A DNA stretch of 64,000 nt from Histomonas meleagridis. Its lineage: Eukaryota; Parabasalia; Tritrichomonadida; Dientamoebidae. The stretch's first letter is position 1; every line of letters starts with the position of its first letter. The notes beneath the pieces are model-generated. The model was given only the letters and a program-made list of their open reading frames with translations, was not told the origin of the DNA and did not search any database. A program made the position numbers and the translations under genes. Shown here piece after piece: positions 19,967 through 31,599 of this stretch. The DNA is taken from NCBI GenBank assembly GCA_020186115.1, contig WSYJ01000158.1:124001-188000 (forward strand), read 5' to 3'.

Positions 19967-20324
19967 ATATTTTTAGAGTTGGTGACCATCGATTGTAAAC
20001 CATTATAACCGCAATGCATTAACGGTCGACTTGGGCATGCTGAGATAAAAAATTTTTGCTTGGTTCAATTTATTATATATCTCATTCGATTAAACATGTG
20101 CATTCAAATGTATTCGGTTTTCAAATCTAATATTGAATTCGTGATCAATTTTTTGAGAAAAAGGCAATATCTAATTTCGAAAACAATTTAAAAAATGAAA
20201 TTGTTAACAATTCTTACTATGCATCATATAAATTTGTTTTTAAGTGCAAGATGATTCGCGTTTTTCAATAGAATTTTCCATTTATATATATTTTTTTTAA
20301 ATAATTATTATAAAAGTTATTTTA
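19967..20324. other. Intergenic region after the tRNA
   Basis: No gene is evident. A less AT-rich patch near 20000-20045 contains both TATAACCGC and TTAACGGTCGAC, which look like the promoter elements of this window. Both neighbouring genes have their 3' ends nearby, so these sites have no obvious gene to serve. Confidence 0.4.
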
Positions 20325-23300
20325 CTAGTAATAAGTTCCATTAGTTGTCATTTGGAAGAAGTCGTAAATCCAAGTTGTCTTTGATTCCAAACTTTCTTTG
20401 ATAGTTGTTCCTATCGCATTTAACAAGTCAGCTCCTCTTAGTTCCAAGAAGAGTCTTTTTCTGAGGTTTACAAACGAGTTTTGTGTAAAGCATGGAAAAC
20501 CAGCGTTAACCATCAGCTTAGCGATTGCCTCAATTTCATCGAATCTTGATCTAATGGCTATGAAGCATTGAGTATATAATTGCTTAAATTGTTTAAATTC
20601 AGGTGCAGTTGTACTACCTCCCATTAATTCCACCATTTCATTTGTTAGTTTAAAATGAGCTTTTTCGATACCTCCTGCAGGAGTAATATCGAAAATGAAT
20701 CCGAAGTCGATATGTAATATATGTCCATCATCATCGATCATAATATTTGCGTTATGTCTATCTTTAATTTGGAATATATAACATAATAATGAATATGGTG
20801 CCATACTTAATATGAAGTTTTGTTGTGCCTTATTAAATTCACTTGTACCAATTTGTCCATATTTATATACGTAATAACTCAACAACTTCTTTGGGAACTC
20901 TTTACCTATTTCATGTCTCGATTTTGCGTTTGTAATACATTCGATAACACCACGTTCATTACCTGTTGCTATAACTTTATATGGTTTCATGTAACATTTA
21001 ATTCCGGCCTCTTTAAATATACGTAAAAACTTATCAATGAATTGGATAATCATTGAGTCCATTCGTACGTCATCTTGAATTTTGAAGATACATCCGAAAC
21101 TTTGTAATGGTCGATAACGTGAAATATTTATATTTGTTGAATTATTATTATTATTATTATCATCTTTAATCACTTGGAATTTAATTAACATCGGTACTTT
21201 GGCATGTGATTTAAGTGGTATTGATTCAGATGAAATTATTGATATTATTTTATATTCGGGATTTGTCGGTATATATAAATCATTTGGGATTTCAATGGTA
21301 TTAAGTCTTTTAATTAATTCTTCTTTACGATGTTCTGGTGTTATAGGTAAAAGTTGTTGACTAATTTTATCAAATGTTTCTATCATTCCCATTTCATGTT
21401 CATAATGTTCTCGTTGTTCTTCAGTCATATTTGCTAATATTTTACCTTCGACTTTAGGTAATATTAATGGTAAACTATCACGTATAGATACATTTGATTT
21501 TTCACAATTTATATTCCATAATAAATAATGTGAAAATAATTCATTTTGTTGACAATATTCATATAAGAAATGTCGTAAACATTTAGTGTTATCAAATCGT
21601 AATGATTGGACTAAGTTTGGTATATATTGAATGATTTCTTCTTCTTTAAATTGTTTAAAACATCGTATTAAATAATTAGAAGCCATTTTATTATTTAATA
21701 CTTTTGGTACTAATAATACTATAGCACTTGAAGGTGGTAATAATTGATATAATACTAAATCATTTTCTTTAATCCGACCAATGGTAGAAGCTATACGTGT
21801 ACAAAATGCTAATTTATAAGGGAATTCTTGTATTAAATTATTTAATGTATTCGTAATTAAATCAGGTAATAATAACATCTCCGAAATTGCTGGTATAATT
21901 GATGGACAATATTCCCAAAATAATGGAACTAATGGAATGACATCATTTAGACGAATTACTCCAACGTTATTAACTTTTTCCATTTCAATTAATTCGGGAT
22001 GATTTTCATTAGGTGACATATAACCAATAAATAATGTATATAATTGATATAATGTAAATGATATAATTTTTCGTAATGATTCAAATAACTTTGGATTAAT
22101 ATTTAACATATTATTATTGTTGTTTAAACGTATTAATATTTGCGCTAATTCATTCGAACATGAAAATTCATTGAGGATTTTGTTGGTATCAATTTTAATA
22201 TTTAATGATAACTTTTGGAAATTAATAGAAATATCATTAAATATTAATATTAATAATTTTAAGTCATCTTTTTGTATATATTTAAAAATTGTTGGTGAAG
22301 TTTTTAATGTAATAATTTTTAATAATGATTTAATATATAATATAATAGCTTTATCATATAAAAATAATCCAAAACTCTTTTTCTTAATTAATGTTGAAAT
22401 GAATAAACATAAATGTAATAATGCTGATATAGCACCAGGTTCTTCAATTAAATCTAAATCTGAAATTGATGAAATTATTTTTACTACTTCATTAATATTT
22501 ATATCAATATATAATTGTTCTAATAAAAATTTAAGTGTCGCTTTTTGGAAATTAATTATTGATTCATCATATTTAGTTGAAAATATTCCTTTTAACTTCT
22601 TCGCATATATTACAAATTTAGAAATTAAATTATCATTTAAATGTTTTAACATATTCGAGTTATATGATGCTATATGTGACCAAGATATTAACATTGATTG
22701 AATTTCGGCATTTAAACATAATAAATTTGGTATTAAATTAATGTTTTCTGTTTCTGTGATTTTATAAGATAATGAAATTATTCGTTCATCAATACTTTGG
22801 TTTTGTAATATTTGTTCAATTGTAGCTTGTCTAGAAATACATAAAAAATATGGTTTAACAGTCATTAATTTAATAAAATCATCTTTACAATCATTAGGTA
22901 ATAAATCAATGATTTTTGAAATAGATGATAATGAATCATTATGTAACATTTGACCATTTTTAGGAATAAAATAATGGGTCAAATAAGCTAAGAATAAATT
23001 CGGTGAATAATAATATGAACGAATAATTTTTTCCCTTAAAATTGTTTTATATTTTTCTAATCGATCAGGTGCTATTTGTTCAATATTATTATAACTTTTT
23101 ACAAACGCTGAAATAGTTTCATGTGAAAACAAAATCGCCGAATTCTCATTAAAAAATGGACCAATACAATTCTCGACAATTTCTAAGAATTGTGGATTTA
23201 ATCCATGATATTCTAATATTAAACGAACAGCAAAATTCTTTATAGCTGTTTGTTTCTCTTCACAATCAAGTAATGATAAACTTTTTTGAAAGATATTAAA

Positions 23301-24479
23301 AAATGGTACAATAATTGCACTTAAACATTGTGAAAATGTTTCATTATACATTGATTCGAAATAGATAAAAATGGTCGAAAAATCACCAGACATTGCTCGG
23401 ACCTTTTCATGTACGACAATGGAATATAATAATACACTTTCTTTAACATTACAATTCGCCGTAATAGTCTTAGATGGTATTGATGGAACAATTTGATTAA
23501 ATCGATTACCAATTATAACACTTGTAATGTTCGATAATTGTGGTATAGTTTGAAATAATGATTCGACCATTTTTAATGCGTTTTGATAATTCATTATTCC
23601 GGCAACCATTGGTAATGGATCCATTTGTTTTGCAATTAATATTAACTTATCGGTACATTGTGGAAATGTGTTAACAATATCACCAAATAATATTATAAGT
23701 GTGATCCAAAATTGTTGTATTAATAAACTATTCTTAGGTAATAATTGGATTGCTTCTGATATAACTGGTAATAATAAATTTACATATCCATGATATATAG
23801 TTTGCGTAGTAACATTTTGTAAATCTAAATGTGGAAACATAATTGGGACAATATATTGAATAAATGTTAATATAATTTCTTGCGCTAAAAGTTTACCATT
23901 TTGTTGTAATAACTTCTTATGGATATATAAACGTACTAAATCAAGTAAGGTGCTGTTAAATGTTCGGAAGAAAAAAATGTCAAGTGATTTGGATGCTTTG
24001 GAATTGGTGGGGAAAAAATTTACAAGCATTTTACAAAGATTCATTTGAAATAATCGAATTTTGTCGTTGGGTACATGCCGATAAATGTCTGGAATTGCTT
24101 TAATTAAACCATAAAATCGATCATCTGTTGAATGTGTATCATGAATCCCTGGAATAATTTCAAAATCACTAAGCTCCCCAGATGCTAACCTTGAAAATGA
24201 AATTGAATTCATTAATTCTTGTGAATTTTTCATTGAATTAATAAAAAATTGTATTATGTCATTTTTGACTGAACTAGATCTAGTCATATGTATTAGTTCA
24301 GCAAGAGCAAAATAAGCACTTGAATCATTACAATTTCTTGTATATTGATCAATATTATTTCCTGTTGAAATTTCAATATCTGGTAATTTGGATTCATCAT
24401 CTCTAATAAGTTTGAATACAGGAAATTCAAGGGTTTCTATATTTCGTTCTTCTGAATTTAACTGGAAACAATCCAGCAT
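20325..24479 (-). CDS. Phosphatidylinositol 4-kinase type III alpha (STT4/PI4KA-like)
   Basis: Makes PI4P from phosphatidylinositol, mainly at the plasma membrane. The 1384-residue protein has a long helical N-terminal region of about 1,000 residues and a C-terminal lipid-kinase domain. The ATP-binding strand reads KVPMLIKFQVI. The catalytic loop DRHNANIM lies around residue 1240, followed by ILHIDFGFIFD and KLTNEMVELMGG, all close to the PI4K-alpha pattern rather than PI3K or TOR. The end, with the membrane-binding helix region, is complete and stops with TAG. It is shorter than animal PI4KA (about 2,100), mainly in the N-terminal scaffold. It is transcribed divergently from the HECT gene across a 239-base gap. 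Confidence 0.93.
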   Translation of the reverse strand: MLDCFQLNSEERNIETLEFPVFKLIRDDESKLPDIEISTGNNIDQYTRNCNDSSAYFALAELIHMTRSSSVKNDIIQFFINSMKNSQELMNSISFSRLASGELSDFEIIPGIHDTHSTDDRFYGLIKAIPDIYRHVPNDKIRLFQMNLCKMLVNFFPTNSKASKSLDIFFFRTFNSTLLDLVRLYIHKKLLQQNGKLLAQEIILTFIQYIVPIMFPHLDLQNVTTQTIYHGYVNLLLPVISEAIQLLPKNSLLIQQFWITLIILFGDIVNTFPQCTDKLILIAKQMDPLPMVAGIMNYQNALKMVESLFQTIPQLSNITSVIIGNRFNQIVPSIPSKTITANCNVKESVLLYSIVVHEKVRAMSGDFSTIFIYFESMYNETFSQCLSAIIVPFFNIFQKSLSLLDCEEKQTAIKNFAVRLILEYHGLNPQFLEIVENCIGPFFNENSAILFSHETISAFVKSYNNIEQIAPDRLEKYKTILREKIIRSYYYSPNLFLAYLTHYFIPKNGQMLHNDSLSSISKIIDLLPNDCKDDFIKLMTVKPYFLCISRQATIEQILQNQSIDERIISLSYKITETENINLIPNLLCLNAEIQSMLISWSHIASYNSNMLKHLNDNLISKFVIYAKKLKGIFSTKYDESIINFQKATLKFLLEQLYIDININEVVKIISSISDLDLIEEPGAISALLHLCLFISTLIKKKSFGLFLYDKAIILYIKSLLKIITLKTSPTIFKYIQKDDLKLLILIFNDISINFQKLSLNIKIDTNKILNEFSCSNELAQILIRLNNNNNMLNINPKLFESLRKIISFTLYQLYTLFIGYMSPNENHPELIEMEKVNNVGVIRLNDVIPLVPLFWEYCPSIIPAISEMLLLPDLITNTLNNLIQEFPYKLAFCTRIASTIGRIKENDLVLYQLLPPSSAIVLLVPKVLNNKMASNYLIRCFKQFKEEEIIQYIPNLVQSLRFDNTKCLRHFLYEYCQQNELFSHYLLWNINCEKSNVSIRDSLPLILPKVEGKILANMTEEQREHYEHEMGMIETFDKISQQLLPITPEHRKEELIKRLNTIEIPNDLYIPTNPEYKIISIISSESIPLKSHAKVPMLIKFQVIKDDNNNNNNSTNINISRYRPLQSFGCIFKIQDDVRMDSMIIQFIDKFLRIFKEAGIKCYMKPYKVIATGNERGVIECITNAKSRHEIGKEFPKKLLSYYVYKYGQIGTSEFNKAQQNFILSMAPYSLLCYIFQIKDRHNANIMIDDDGHILHIDFGFIFDITPAGGIEKAHFKLTNEMVELMGGSTTAPEFKQFKQLYTQCFIAIRSRFDEIEAIAKLMVNAGFPCFTQNSFVNLRKRLFLELRGADLLNAIGTTIKESLESKTTWIYDFFQMTTNGTYY

Positions 24480-24718
24480 CTAACCTGCCCCAAAAAATTT
24501 AAATTTATATTCAATTCGGCATAAATATTTCAAAAAAAGTGCGTTAATTATTCCAAAGAAAAGTGTTACCACTTTTTCAGAGATTAATATAAGACGATAT
24601 CGGTTTGATGTTTGACTTTGGCTATTTAAATTAGAAAAACTGGTCGGCTTAACTAAACGGGTTCCAGAATTCGTTCGGAACGGTTATTATTATTCTTGTT
24701 CTATCTTAACGGGCATTA
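24480..24718. promoter_or_regulatory. Divergent promoter, PI4K-alpha / HECT ligase
   Basis: A 239-base region between two head-to-head genes. AACGGTTATT at 24679-24688 and TTAACGGGCATTA at 24706-24718 directly precede the HECT ATG. A weaker TTAACGC-type site on the opposite strand near 24541 faces the PI4K gene. These match the recurring Myb-like element; the function is inferred. Confidence 0.5.
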
Positions 24719-26845
24719 ATGAATGAAGAAAACATCATGAAATGCTTTGAATATCAATTTATAAATGGTTGCAACCTAATAAAATGTCAAAATATACAAT
24801 GTAGGAAATGTTCAGATTTCATTCTAAAGGCAGTTTCAAAGGAAGAACTTAAATCATATGCAAAAAAATACGCAATCCTTTATCAAAATAAGTCAAGTAT
24901 TTGTGACCATTTGCCAAGGCATGTCTTAGAACCTAATGTTTCAATTATACATGAACAATTTAAAAATTTTGTATTATTTTTTATTGATACTCAATGTATT
25001 AAAACACGAGAAGTAATCACTTGGATTCGACGTATTTTTGATGATATATCTTTGTTTTCAGAAATGCTTCTTTCCAACGAAAAACCTTTATCACATTCTA
25101 ATTCAGCTATTGATGATAACTTAATGAAAGAATTTTCATCTAAAATATCATCAATAAGTCAATTAAATGCGGTTCTTCTTGATTGTATCAATAAAATTAA
25201 GGATGATCTTCTTAAAGATTCAGAAATTGATAATGATCTTTCTAAAATTCGAGCACTTCTTCTTCTTTTTTACTTCCCTGCTATTCTTACGCCTCAATGT
25301 CACTCAAAAATACTTAATCCAATCCTTAAAACAATATCAGAATTTCCATCTCATACTATAAAATATATTACAAATTGGCTTTCTAAACTTCCTTTTCTCC
25401 TACGGCAAGTAATTGGTTCTGTTCATTTTTCGATATCAATGTATTTTGCACTTAATGCTAAACCATCAATTCATTCATCATTTATTTTCCAAAACTTAAA
25501 AGTTTTATCCACACTTCATACTGCCAATGAGCTTCAATATGATCCATTTCCACCTTCATTATTATATAATCATCATATTGATGAACAAATTGATATTGAA
25601 GATGAACTTGAAATATTTAATACTAATAAGCCTCAGAGTATTCTAACATATCCATTTGCACTTTCAATACAAACTAAATCAGATGTCTGTAAAACAGAAT
25701 CTCATCGTTTGATGGGAGTTGTCGCATTTCACTCATTGCTTCTTAACGTTCTCACGTCAAACGGTCAACGCATCAATGATAGTTCAATGTTTTTAACTCT
25801 TCATGTACGTCGTAACCACTTACTTGAGGACTCTATTAATCAATTCATGAGAAAGGATGCTTTTTCATTTTTGAAGAAGTTAAAAGTTGAATTTGATGGT
25901 GAAACTGCTGTAGATGTTGGTGGTCCATCAAGAGAATATATGTATTTAATGGCAGAGCAATTGTTTTCACCAGATATGGGTATGTTCGTGATTAAGAATG
26001 AAAAATATTGTTGGTTTTCACAATGTACATTTGAAACTCAACAATCATTTTTCATTTCTGGTATTATCGTTGGACTTGCTGTACATAATTCTATTGTTTT
26101 ACCGATCCGATTTCCACTTGTTTTGTATAAGAAATTAATGACACCAAAAAAACCACTTAACCTCAGTGACCTAGCATCACTTGACCCTGACATTTATAAG
26201 AGTTTACGTAGTATTCTCGATATGAGGGCAAATGGTCAAGATATATCTGATTTGGAACTTACATTTGATACAACGATTGACAGATTCGGAGTGATGGAAA
26301 CTGTTCCAATCGCTGAAGGAATGGGTGGAGTCCTTGTTACGAATGATAACGCAAAACTTTATGTTAAGTCATATGTCAAATATTTACTCAAAACCAGTAT
26401 TGGGAAACAATTCCGATGGTTTAAGAAAGGGTTTGAATTTGCGTGCCAAGAACCATCTTATAAATTATTGGAGCCGAAAGAATTAGATATAATTGTAAGT
26501 GGTGAAGAAGTCTTAGATTGGGATGCATTACAAAGATGTGTTACATATTCTGATGGATATACTTCTGAATCAAAGGAAGTCAAATGGTTTTGGTCTATTT
26601 TTAAGAACTTTTCTCAAGAAGAGAAATTGATGTTTCTGAAGTTTACAACGGGCACCGATAGGGCGCCACTTGGCGGTTTGGGAAATATGAACATTGTTAT
26701 CCAACGAGGTGCTGATCCTAATCGATTACCTGTATCACACACATGCTTTAATACATTTATTTTACCAGAATATAAAAGCAAAAATGTGATGAAGGAAAAA
26801 ATTATGGATGCAATAACACAGACTGAAGGATTTGGTATTGTATAA
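24719..26845 (+). CDS. HECT E3 ubiquitin ligase, UBE3A/E6AP-like
   Basis: Transfers ubiquitin from an E2 through a thioester on its own cysteine to substrates. Residues about 5-65 contain four cysteines in the pattern GCNLIKCQNIQCRKC, then a later Cys and His, like the AZUL zinc finger found in UBE3A. The HECT domain fills about 340-708 with DGETAVDVGGPSREY and the catalytic loop SHTCFNTFILPEY; the active cysteine is residue 676. The last residues, EGFGIV, match the usual hydrophobic HECT tail. The 708-residue length is a little short of human UBE3A (about 850-870). The ATG follows TTAACGGGCATTA directly. Confidence 0.92.
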   Translation: MNEENIMKCFEYQFINGCNLIKCQNIQCRKCSDFILKAVSKEELKSYAKKYAILYQNKSSICDHLPRHVLEPNVSIIHEQFKNFVLFFIDTQCIKTREVITWIRRIFDDISLFSEMLLSNEKPLSHSNSAIDDNLMKEFSSKISSISQLNAVLLDCINKIKDDLLKDSEIDNDLSKIRALLLLFYFPAILTPQCHSKILNPILKTISEFPSHTIKYITNWLSKLPFLLRQVIGSVHFSISMYFALNAKPSIHSSFIFQNLKVLSTLHTANELQYDPFPPSLLYNHHIDEQIDIEDELEIFNTNKPQSILTYPFALSIQTKSDVCKTESHRLMGVVAFHSLLLNVLTSNGQRINDSSMFLTLHVRRNHLLEDSINQFMRKDAFSFLKKLKVEFDGETAVDVGGPSREYMYLMAEQLFSPDMGMFVIKNEKYCWFSQCTFETQQSFFISGIIVGLAVHNSIVLPIRFPLVLYKKLMTPKKPLNLSDLASLDPDIYKSLRSILDMRANGQDISDLELTFDTTIDRFGVMETVPIAEGMGGVLVTNDNAKLYVKSYVKYLLKTSIGKQFRWFKKGFEFACQEPSYKLLEPKELDIIVSGEEVLDWDALQRCVTYSDGYTSESKEVKWFWSIFKNFSQEEKLMFLKFTTGTDRAPLGGLGNMNIVIQRGADPNRLPVSHTCFNTFILPEYKSKNVMKEKIMDAITQTEGFGIV

Positions 26846-27065
26846 TTTTATGTAATTGACTTTATATATATAATAAATTATTACTTACGTATAATTTTTT
26901 AATATTGGACAATGATCTTTACTTTGAGAATTGACAATGTTTTTGGTTTCAATTCATTATGATCGTTGTTAAAAGAAAAATGTGATAACGGTCGATTTTT
27001 GTGACTTTCACTTTTTGAATTTGTTTTAATCGTACTGAAAGTTTCTCTCTTTTCTTCACATAAAA

Positions 27066-28499
27066 ATGCTAATTTTCGCAATCTTTTTAAATATATTTTT
27101 ACAAAGTGACAGAATTAAAATGGCTAAAATCAAGAGCGCATTTTATGAGGCATGGGTTGGTTATAAAAAATGTGCTTTTGGTTATGATTTCCTTAAACCA
27201 ATATCTTGCACTGGCGAAAACTGGATTAATGCTTCTCTTACTTTGATTGATAGCTTAGATACACTTTGGCTGATGGGGCTTAATCATGATTTTGACGATG
27301 CCGTTTTTTATCTCGAAAATTATTTTGAATACAATGCATCTGGTGCAGTTTTCGAAATGATAATTCGTGTTGTTGGTGGCCTTTTATCAGCTTATCAATT
27401 GTCTGGTCGTCAATCTCTCTTAACAATTGCAGAAGAATTTGCTAGTAAGCTTTCTTCTTCTTTTGACACTCCCACATCACTCCCAATACCCAACATAGAC
27501 ATAGCCACAGGCAAAGCCACTACATGGGCCTGGGCTCCACGTTCCACATTTTTATCACATGCCGGATCTTTAGCACCCGAACTTTTAACTCTTGCACAAC
27601 ATACAGGTAATGATCTTTTCTTTAATATTTCCAACCATGTTCTTCAATTTTTCTTTCGACAACAAAGTTACAATGGTTTATGGCCACTTAAAATCGACTT
27701 TTCAACTGGATTTTTTGGTGATTTAGACCTCAGTTTTGATGCATATGGCGATTCCTTTTATGAATATCTTCTTAAATTATATATTCTTACTGATGGCCAA
27801 TGTCGTAAATGTGAAGAACTTTACTTAAATGCGATCCATGGGATGGAAGAATACCTTTTACGCGATGGCCAAAACGGCGCATATGTTAGTTCTGTTAAAT
27901 CCGGAATTAATGTTGAACGCATTACTCATTTGTCATTCTTTATACCCGGGATGTTAGCCCTCGGCTCCCGATACTTTAACCATGACGACTTAAATCTTGC
28001 TATAAAAATGTGTAACATATCATCCAGGTGGCATTCTTCTACTCCATCAGGTTTAATTGGCGAAGAAATGCATTTCATCAATGGATCGATATATTTAACT
28101 GATGTGAGGTATAGACTTCGACCTGAGTTTATGGAAAGTCTTTTTTATTTATATAGATTTACCGGTGACCACGTTTGGAGGGACATTGGTTGGAAACTGT
28201 TTAAGAATATAATAAAACATTGTAAAGCCGCAAATGGGTTTGGAGAACTTAAAAACGTCGAAAGACCCGAATTAGGTGTAAACGATATTCAAGATTCGTA
28301 TTTGCTGTCGGAGACATTCAAATACGCATATCTGCTGTTCAGTAACTCGAGCTTTGTGCCGTTGAATAAATACGTGTTTACTACAGAGGCACATCCATTA
28401 AGGAAATTGGACCAAAAATGGATGGAAAGTAAGTTCGCAAATGTGTACGGGTTTAGGCTGAAGAAAGCAAAGAAAAAAGCAAAGAAAGAAGAGTTGTAA
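27066..28499 (+). CDS. GH47 class I alpha-1,2-mannosidase
   Basis: Trims mannose from N-glycans in the ER or early Golgi. The 477-residue protein starts with a hydrophobic signal or anchor (LIFAIFLNIFL). It then has the family blocks YEAWVGYKKCAFGYDFLKP, LIDSLDTLWLMGL, MIIRVVGGLLSAY, DSFYEYLLKLYIL, LSFFIPGMLALGSR and YRLRPEFMESLFYLYRFTGD, with TTEAHPL near the end that fits the calcium-binding Thr of the family. The end is lysine-rich. A TAACGGTCG element lies about 80 bases upstream. EDEM-type proteins are related, but the compact length and the intact RPEFMESL block favour an active processing mannosidase. Confidence 0.9.
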   Translation: MLIFAIFLNIFLQSDRIKMAKIKSAFYEAWVGYKKCAFGYDFLKPISCTGENWINASLTLIDSLDTLWLMGLNHDFDDAVFYLENYFEYNASGAVFEMIIRVVGGLLSAYQLSGRQSLLTIAEEFASKLSSSFDTPTSLPIPNIDIATGKATTWAWAPRSTFLSHAGSLAPELLTLAQHTGNDLFFNISNHVLQFFFRQQSYNGLWPLKIDFSTGFFGDLDLSFDAYGDSFYEYLLKLYILTDGQCRKCEELYLNAIHGMEEYLLRDGQNGAYVSSVKSGINVERITHLSFFIPGMLALGSRYFNHDDLNLAIKMCNISSRWHSSTPSGLIGEEMHFINGSIYLTDVRYRLRPEFMESLFYLYRFTGDHVWRDIGWKLFKNIIKHCKAANGFGELKNVERPELGVNDIQDSYLLSETFKYAYLLFSNSSFVPLNKYVFTTEAHPLRKLDQKWMESKFANVYGFRLKKAKKKAKKEEL

Positions 28500-29011
28500 T
28501 TTAATTGTTTTAGTTTGTAAAAAATGTTTTTGTTAATAACAATTTTTTTACAAGAATGCTTGAGCTAACATATATTTATATATTATCAAGAAGAGGAAAT
28601 TGATTTTAGAGAAACAGTAATATGTGTTTGATTACTTGAAAATGTGATTACAAAGTAAATGATTAATGAATGATGATCTCAACATGTAAAGGGTTTTTCT
28701 ATGTTTCTTGTAACCATGTTTATTCAATATCTCAGTTTTCTGCACTAATGTTGAACAGTAAAAATATTTCCAAATATTAAATTTTGATAGTAATTAATAG
28801 ATTAAATACGATAGCTTTTTATTAATGTTACTTTTTAACCTCTCAATAATATTTAAAAACATTCATTTGTTAATCTAACTCTTTTTTAACTGGTATTCTA
28901 TATTTTAATAAAAGAAATTCAAAAGCCTTGAGTCAATGTTATATAAAAACCTATGGAAATTTACTGTTTTGGAATCCGTTACCACCTTGAAGGTTATGGC
29001 ATTAAAAATTA
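28500..29011. other. Intergenic region upstream of ankyrin locus 3
   Basis: Nothing coding is seen. TCCGTTACC at 28975-28983 is a promoter-type element 29 bases before the ATG of the ankyrin gene. Confidence 0.45.
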
Positions 29012-30278
29012 ATGTCTCAAGATCATTCCAAAAACACAGATTTTAAGAACCAGTCAATTATGGAATTACTTCATTCACTTGAACATATCATATTTAATTT
29101 AAGTGAAGAAAATTTTGAGGAGTCCATTGAAAGAACTATGAAGTTATATGATTTAAAGTATCCATATTCATATAATTTGACATTAATTCATTTAGTCTAT
29201 AATGCATTTTGTTCCAAGAAGGATATAACTAATATATATTTCAAATATGTTGAACAAGTTCACATAAAAGAAGAAGAAATAAACAAAGATAATAACGATG
29301 TCATGGATCTTTTTGTCAATTATATAAGTAATATATATACACAAGAATCATATTATATAAAAGATAAAATGATTGAGCAAAACCTGTTTGATAAAAATAA
29401 AGCAGCAAGAATCAAAACATTCTATTTTTCACATTATAGAACCAAAGGAGAAAATATGCAACTTGAAACAAAAGGACCAGTGTATTCATTTTTTGGTATG
29501 TTTTTTGTTGAAGATCCATTAAAAACATTTTTAATATCTAATTATGAAGAACTTTCAAAGAATGATTGGGAACTTCATAAGAAATATATTGAAGACGGAG
29601 ATAATACAAGTGAAATTGCAAAAATAATTCGAAATGATGAAATCGAAAAACTTCAAGAAATATCATCACAAAATGATTTTGATTTTAATCAAACAATCAA
29701 AAAATCAATATATGAAAAATGTTCATTTATTAATAATAATGATGTTTCTTTAATTGATTATGCAGCATTCTTTGGTTCAAGTGAGTGTTCATTAATTAAA
29801 TGCTTTAAATATTTGCATATAAATGGTGCTAAGATAAAGAACACATGGAAATATGCAATTGCTGGTGGAAATTTAGAGATAATTCATATATGTGAACAAA
29901 ATATTAAAAAAATTCAAAAGCTCTTTTGAAACAGCAATTGAATTTCATCAAAATGATATCTTTATGAAAATAAATCGGAAAAATTTGATGAAATTAATTC
30001 AGAAAATGTTAATGATTTTAAAGATATTTGTATTACAAATGGGAATTTTGAAATTTTATCATTCTTAGAAGAAAAATTTGAGAAAACTGATGAAAGTATT
30101 ATTAATAAATCTGCAAAAAATGGAAATTTATATCTTGTTAAACAATTTCTTTAAAATAATCAAATTCCAAAAGATATTTTAGTATATTCAATACAATCAA
30201 ATAATTATGAACTTGTTAATTATTTCATTGAACAAGAAGGAATTGATATTAATGCTAAAGATATTTATTCATTAAATT
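29012..30278 (+). pseudogene. DUF3447/ankyrin protein, N-terminal part, decayed (locus 3)
   Basis: The same family as loci 1, 2 and 4. The frame runs from the ATG at 29012 to 29929 and carries HIIFNLSEENFE, IAKIIRNDEIEKLQEISS and VSLIDYAAFFGSS. It then breaks in an A-run near 29910. Homology continues in another frame (SSFETAIEFHQNDIF), shifts again after about 29964, and hits an in-frame TAA at about 30152 where paralogues read FLINNQIP. The unit ends with GIDINAKD at 30262. With two frameshifts and one stop this copy is very probably a pseudogene, although its promoter-like site is intact. Confidence 0.75.
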
Positions 30279-30353
30279 TGTATTTATTCTAATTTTTGTT
30301 TTAATGTTTTAATATTTTGTAATAATATTTCAAGATTAATTAAATATTATAAA

Positions 30354-31599
30354 ACAGCATTAATGATCGCATTTGCAAATGGTCAAATTGAAATAGTTAA
30401 ACTAATTTTTGAACATGGAGGAATTAATATTAATGATAAAGATATTGATTTCATATATTTAAAATTTATTATAAAAAATATTATGTTTCAAAAAATTAAT
30501 TGGAATTTATTTTGATTATTTGAAACAGCTCTTATGGGATCATATAGAAATGGACATTTAGATATATTCGAGTTACTTCTTGAACAAAAAGATATTGATA
30601 TTAATACTATTGATATTTATTTATATCATTTGTTGTTAATTAGAAAATGTTTTGTTTCATCATAACATATGGAATTTCATTATAATATTTTGGACATTAT
30701 TTATGAGGGCATCAGCAAATGGTAATATTGATGTTGTTAAAATACTTCTTAAGCAGAAAAACATTGACATTAATGAGAAAGTTTATTTTATTTATTCAAT
30801 TTTTGAATTATAAATTTAATATTTTAATATAATATATGGAATTCATTCATATTATTTTATAATGCATTTTTATTAGCAGCAGAAAATGGTCAAAAAGATG
30901 TTCTTGAATTACTTATTGAAAAAGGAGTTGATATCAATTCAAAAGATATTTATTCATTTTATTTAATATTTATTCTAATAACTTAGAATTTGAAAATAAT
31001 ATTTGGAAATTGTATATAATTTTTGAAACAGCACTCATGAAAGCTTCTGAAAAAGGATGTGTTGAAATTGTAAAATTCCTTCTTGAACAAAAAGGAATTG
31101 ATATCAAGAATTTGTTGTTATTATATAATTTTTATTTCATTAATTTAATATTTCAAAGTATTATTTGGAAATTTTTTATATTATTTCAGACAGCACTTAT
31201 TTTAGCAACAGCATTCAATCGCATAGAAATATTTAAATTACTTCTTGAACTTGAAGGAATTGATTAAAATGCTAAAGATATTTCTTTGTTTTACATGAAA
31301 TTTATAATAATAATTTTGTATTTATTAAAAAAGCATGGAGTTTAATTAAATTATTTAACACCGCACTTATTTTAGCAATATTAAATCGTAATCTAGAAAT
31401 AGCTAAATTACTTATTCAACATAAAGTAGTTGATGTAAATGCTAAAAATTCTAAAGGGCAAACACCAATTATTATTGCAGCTGCTAGAAACGAAGAAGAT
31501 ATTGTTAAAATGCTTCAACAAAAAGAAGGAATTAAATACACACAAAAAGAATTAGATGATGCATCAAACATTTTCCAAAATAGTTTTAATGATTCTGAT
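30354..31599 (+). other. Seven spaced ankyrin modules plus one unspaced module (locus 3)
   Basis: Modules begin at 30354, 30525, 30694, 30861, 31028, 31190 and 31360. Six are clean; the sixth has TAA at 31265-31267 where ATT is expected. Spacers measure 91, 81, 79, 77, 80, 78 and 80, that is, close to 80 but drifting, unlike loci 2 and 4. The final boundary has no spacer: it reads NAKN, then SKGQ, then TPIII. This shows the normal four-residue ankyrin linker that is missing from the spaced boundaries. A linker leads on to the UBR box. Confidence 0.7.

Noticed and set aside
22117-22701. A 194-codon frame antisense to PI4K-alpha
   Set aside because: It lies wholly within a well-supported gene and has no domain.
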